From Rhodospirillaceae bacterium (GTDB lineage: Bacteria; Pseudomonadota; Alphaproteobacteria; Rhodospirillales_A; Casp-alpha2), in assembly GCA_003488105.1 (NCBI GenBank), contig DNMS01000075.1, forward strand, positions 1,377 through 10,398: a DNA stretch of 9,022 bases, read 5' to 3'. How positions within the stretch are numbered: the stretch's first letter is position 1; the number at the start of each line of letters is the position of its first letter. Of the stretch, positions 7,061 to 9,022 are shown piece after piece. A program made the translations under genes and the position numbers. The notes under the pieces were generated by a model, which searched no databases, was not told the DNA's origin, and saw only the letters and a list, made by a program, of their open reading frames with translations.

Positions 7061-7085
7061 ATCTCTTTCAGAGATCATAGCTATG
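7061..7085. repeat. Two adjacent dyads in the livH upstream region
   Basis: ATCTCT-TTC-AGAGAT (7061-7075) is followed directly by the 10-bp perfect palindrome CATAGCTATG (7076-7085). They lie 9 bp beyond the larger dyad, in the same AT-rich island. They may be additional protein-binding sites; the first could also form a weak hairpin downstream of nnrS. The remainder of the gap (7086-7186) holds only short GC-rich inverted repeats with no U-tract, so no clear nnrS terminator is visible. Confidence 0.4.
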
Positions 7086-7186
7086 TATTCGCGCGCAGGT
7101 CATGGAAAGCCGTAACGCAGGACAAGCCATTGGGATTAAGGCGTTATTTTCCGCGACCCAAGCCGTCGACCGGCGCTACCGGGCGG

Positions 7187-8383
7187 TCATTTGCCGCACA
7201 GGATCGCCCCGTATCGGGTGACGAACAAAGCGAATGCCGCGCACCAAAGCCCCCCCGAAAGGGTCAGCATCAGGTGATAATCGCCCGTGAAGGGCGCCAG
7301 GACTCGGGTCGCGGCGGCCAGGAACACGAAGATATAGACAGCCGCCGTGGCACTGTCGGCGGCCAGTGCGCGACCTGTATGCCCCAGGGTCGCCCGGGTC
7401 ATCACGGCCAGCACCATGCCGCCCATGGCGCCTGCCGTCAGGGCATGCAGACCCGCCGTTTGCGGAATATCGTCGGCAAACCCGGCCGCCCCCATTAATA
7501 GAAGTCCAACCGGAATCCAGATGTATCCGGCATGTAGGCTCCAGACCAGGGGGTCCCGCAGGCAGGCCGCGCCCTTCCAACGCCCCAGCCGGATGACATG
7601 CAGTCCCCCGGCGGCCAAAAGGACATAGGCCGTCACCACATGATCCGGCACGGCGACCCAGCCCGCGAGGGCGACCAGGGTCGCCAATAACACGCCACGG
7701 TCGAATCCGCCGAACGGCGCTGGTCGCGCGATATCGGGCCGGTTTTTCGCCAACCAATTGCCCGTGAAACTGGGAATGATGCGCCCGCCGACCAGGCAGA
7801 TCAGCATGACGATCACGGCAACGCCCAGGCGGGCGCCGATTCCGTCGGGCAACACCACGCCCGCCGCCTCGGCATGAACCAGGCCGTTGGCGACCGCCAG
7901 AACACCGACCGCGCCGACGACCGGCAGGTTGCGCCAGTTGCGCCCGGCCAGAATTTCGCGGAGCGCCACCGCCATCAGGACCGGCAGAAACGCGCCGTCG
8001 ATCACCGCGGCGGGCAGCACGCCAAGAACGGCGCTGTAGGCCACCGCCGCACGCCCGGCAAGCCACAGCCCGAACAGGGCGATCAGCCCCCAACCCTGCA
8101 GCGGCATCCGCCCGGTCCAGTTGGGAATGGCGGTCAACAGAAACCCGGTCACCACGGCGGCGATGACGCCGAACGTCATTTCATGGGCATGCCATTGAAC
8201 GGCCGGAAATACCGTGCGCACCGCGATGTCACCGGACAGAACGGCAACCCATAACGCGACATAAACCACCGCCGACAGCCCCGCCGCCAGGAAGAACGGC
8301 CGAAACCCCTGACTGAATAATGCAGGCCCCGACCAGTCCGCATACCGTGGAATGGCTTCTGAATTCGCGATCCTGATGGCCAT
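7187..8383 (-). CDS. nnrS: NnrS family membrane protein (nitric-oxide/denitrification associated)
   Basis: A 398-residue integral membrane protein with about twelve hydrophobic segments. It has the NnrS landmarks FSQGFRPFFLAAG (23-35), QWHAHEMTFG (63-72), VTGFLLTAIPNWTG (78-91), GGRIIPSFTGNWL (199-211) and LHALTAGAMGGMVLAVMTRATLGHTGR (312-338, split here by recurrent Gly). NnrS proteins are haem- and copper-containing and tied to NO metabolism and resistance to nitrosative stress; the chemistry is not settled. Conserved histidines (65, 67, 262, 284, 313, 335) are candidate metal ligands. ATG at 8381-8383 has GAGGAG (8391-8396) 7 nt upstream; a longer frame to 8506 adds a non-homologous leader. 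An FNR/NNR-type box lies upstream. No denitrification genes are in the window, so it may act as a stand-alone NO-stress protein. Confidence 0.93.
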   Translation of the reverse strand: MAIRIANSEAIPRYADWSGPALFSQGFRPFFLAAGLSAVVYVALWVAVLSGDIAVRTVFPAVQWHAHEMTFGVIAAVVTGFLLTAIPNWTGRMPLQGWGLIALFGLWLAGRAAVAYSAVLGVLPAAVIDGAFLPVLMAVALREILAGRNWRNLPVVGAVGVLAVANGLVHAEAAGVVLPDGIGARLGVAVIVMLICLVGGRIIPSFTGNWLAKNRPDIARPAPFGGFDRGVLLATLVALAGWVAVPDHVVTAYVLLAAGGLHVIRLGRWKGAACLRDPLVWSLHAGYIWIPVGLLLMGAAGFADDIPQTAGLHALTAGAMGGMVLAVMTRATLGHTGRALAADSATAAVYIFVFLAAATRVLAPFTGDYHLMLTLSGGLWCAAFALFVTRYGAILCGK

Positions 8384-8513
8384 GTTGCGTCTCCTCGCTT
8401 GCCAACGGGCGCCCGCGGGGACGCCCTTGGACTGCCATGCCCCGCCTACGCCGATCATGTGGCCTTCGCCGACCGCCAGTTCAAGTCGAGGGTCGAACGC
8501 GGCCACGGCTGCG

Positions 8514-8555
8514 ACTATGGCGCAGAGCGGCGGGCCGCGACTTGATGCATCTCAA
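8514..8555 (-). promoter_or_regulatory. nnrS promoter with FNR/NNR-type box
   Basis: TTGATGCATCTCAA (8542-8555) is a perfect TTGA-N6-TCAA box, extended to CTTGA...TCAAG, the pattern bound by FNR, FixK, NnrR and Dnr proteins. A CATAGT -10 (8514-8519, 4 of 6 consensus) predicts a start near 8507. This places the box centre (8548.5) at -41.5, the classic class II activation position. The leader to the nnrS ATG would be about 124 nt. The fit with NO- or oxygen-responsive control of nnrS is strong, but which regulator binds cannot be told. Confidence 0.72.
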
Positions 8556-8595
8556 GCCGTGCCGTCAATTTTTCGGCAAGTCAGGGGGAGGAGGA

Positions 8596-8671
8596 TGGTA
8601 CGCGCTGCAGGGATCGAACCTGCGACCTACTGATTAAAAGTCAGTTGCTCTACCAACTGAGCTAAGCGCGC
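8596..8671 (-). tRNA. tRNA-Lys (UUU)
   Basis: A canonical 76-nt tRNA including an encoded 3' CCA (8596-8598). The 7-bp acceptor stem pairs GCGCGCT with AGCGCGT, with a G-U at the first pair. The D-arm contains AGCTCAGTTGGTAGAGC, the anticodon loop is CTTTTAA with anticodon TTT (8636-8638), and the T-arm contains GGTTCGATCC. It lies between coaD and nnrS, same strand, with its own likely promoter. Confidence 0.97.
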
Positions 8672-8721
8672 ATATCGGTGTTCGGGGCCTTCGCCGGACG
8701 GTGCCCGGCAAGGCAGGCGGG

Positions 8722-8750
8722 AAATTACGGGCCAAAGGCCCCTAGGTCAA
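8722..8750 (-). promoter_or_regulatory. Probable promoter of tRNA-Lys
   Basis: The -35 is TTGACC (8745-8750) and the -10 TAATTT (8722-8727), with a 17-bp spacer. Just downstream is a GC-rich discriminator, as in growth-rate-controlled stable RNA promoters. The start would be near 8715, leaving a leader of about 44 nt. The spacer contains a GGGCC-N3-GGCCC inverted repeat (8729-8741), of unknown meaning. Confidence 0.5.
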
Positions 8751-8783
8751 CGCTGTATACGGCTTTTTTCCAGGTTTTCGCAC

Positions 8784-8805
8784 GACGCCCGGGCGGATGG
8801 GCGTC
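8784..8805 (-). terminator. Hairpin at the end of coaD, possible terminator
   Basis: GACGCCC (8799-8805 on the minus strand) pairs with GGGCGTC (8784-8790) across an 8-nt loop and overlaps the coaD stop codon. No U-tract follows; instead there are A-runs. It may be a weak or Rho-dependent end of coaD transcription. Confidence 0.3.
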
Positions 8806-9022
8806 AGTCAGCCGCGTTCTTGCGCTCGGCGAAGCGCACCATCAGCTGTTCCTTGACCGTCGGCGAGACGAAATGGCCGACATCGCCGCCGAGCGAGCCG
8901 ATTTCCTTGACGAACCGGGACGAGATGAACTGATGGCGTTCCGACGCCATGAGGAACACGGTTTCCACCTTGGGATTGAGGCGCGCGTTCATGCCCGCCA
9001 TCTGGAATTCGTATTCGAAATC
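8804..9022 (-). CDS. coaD: Phosphopantetheine adenylyltransferase, C-terminal part (5' end outside window)
   Basis: Seventy-two C-terminal residues of CoaD (PPAT), which transfers AMP from ATP to 4'-phosphopantetheine, the penultimate step of coenzyme A synthesis in the cytoplasm. Recognised by [21 protein letters not shown] and [19 protein letters not shown], matching the family's conserved C-terminal half, including the ISS..VKE motif involved in nucleotide binding. It ends at TGA 8804-8806. The N-terminal half, with the HxGH motif, lies outside the window. This is a core gene, so the right edge is conserved chromosome. Confidence 0.95.
   Translation of the reverse strand, partial: DFEYEFQMAGMNARLNPKVETVFLMASERHQFISSRFVKEIGSLGGDVGHFVSPTVKEQLMVRFAERKNAAD

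Noticed and set aside
8352..8637. Plus-strand frames ending in AGIEPATY and GSNLRPTD
   Set aside because: These endings are the well-known artefact of translating the antisense of a tRNA T-arm; they run into the tRNA-Lys gene.
8596..8671. tRNA-Lys 3' end as the attachment site of a genomic island carrying nnrS and the nitrilase operon
   Set aside because: I saw no second copy of the tRNA 3' end, no integrase and no base-composition shift in the window. Flanking sequence beyond position 1 would be needed.

Overview
The window looks like chromosome from a GC-rich alphaproteobacterium, possibly Rhodospirillales-like. This rests on strongly GC-ending codons, the style of the CoaD C-terminus, a tRNA promoter with a strong TTGACC -35 and weak -10, and an FNR/NNR-type box before nnrS. 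The lineage is inferred and no species can be named. All complete genes are on the minus strand; only a short gene tail at the left edge (3-98) is on the plus strand.

Right end (about 8500-9022): the 3' part of coaD, a tRNA-Lys(UUU) with its own likely promoter and an encoded CCA, then the control region of nnrS. That region has a TTGA-N6-TCAA box centred 41.5 bp upstream of a predicted transcription start. nnrS (7187-8383) encodes a multi-pass membrane protein linked to nitric-oxide metabolism and stress.

Centre and left (83-6941): a tightly packed block read right to left. It encodes two LivH/LivM-type permeases, two LivG/LivF-type ATPases, a Tat-exported periplasmic binding protein, a branch-1 nitrilase and a LysR-type regulator. 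livH/livM and livM/livG overlap by 4 bp (ATGA) and livG/livF by 8-14 bp. The simplest reading is a nitrile (or related nitrogen compound) uptake-and-hydrolysis operon: the binding protein captures the substrate, the ABC complex imports it, the cytoplasmic nitrilase releases ammonia and a carboxylate, and the LysR protein senses the substrate or product. The true substrate cannot be read from the sequence.

The non-coding parts are unusually structured. The 245-bp gap before livH has an AT-rich island with a 10-bp-arm dyad, two further dyads, and a leader able to form two mutually exclusive hairpins just before the ribosome binding site. The gap between the binding-protein gene and the nitrilase holds a 72-bp near-perfect hairpin (8 + 12 paired bases) ending 17 bp before the nitrilase start. 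No mobile element, CRISPR array or gene-free stretch above 300 bp was seen.
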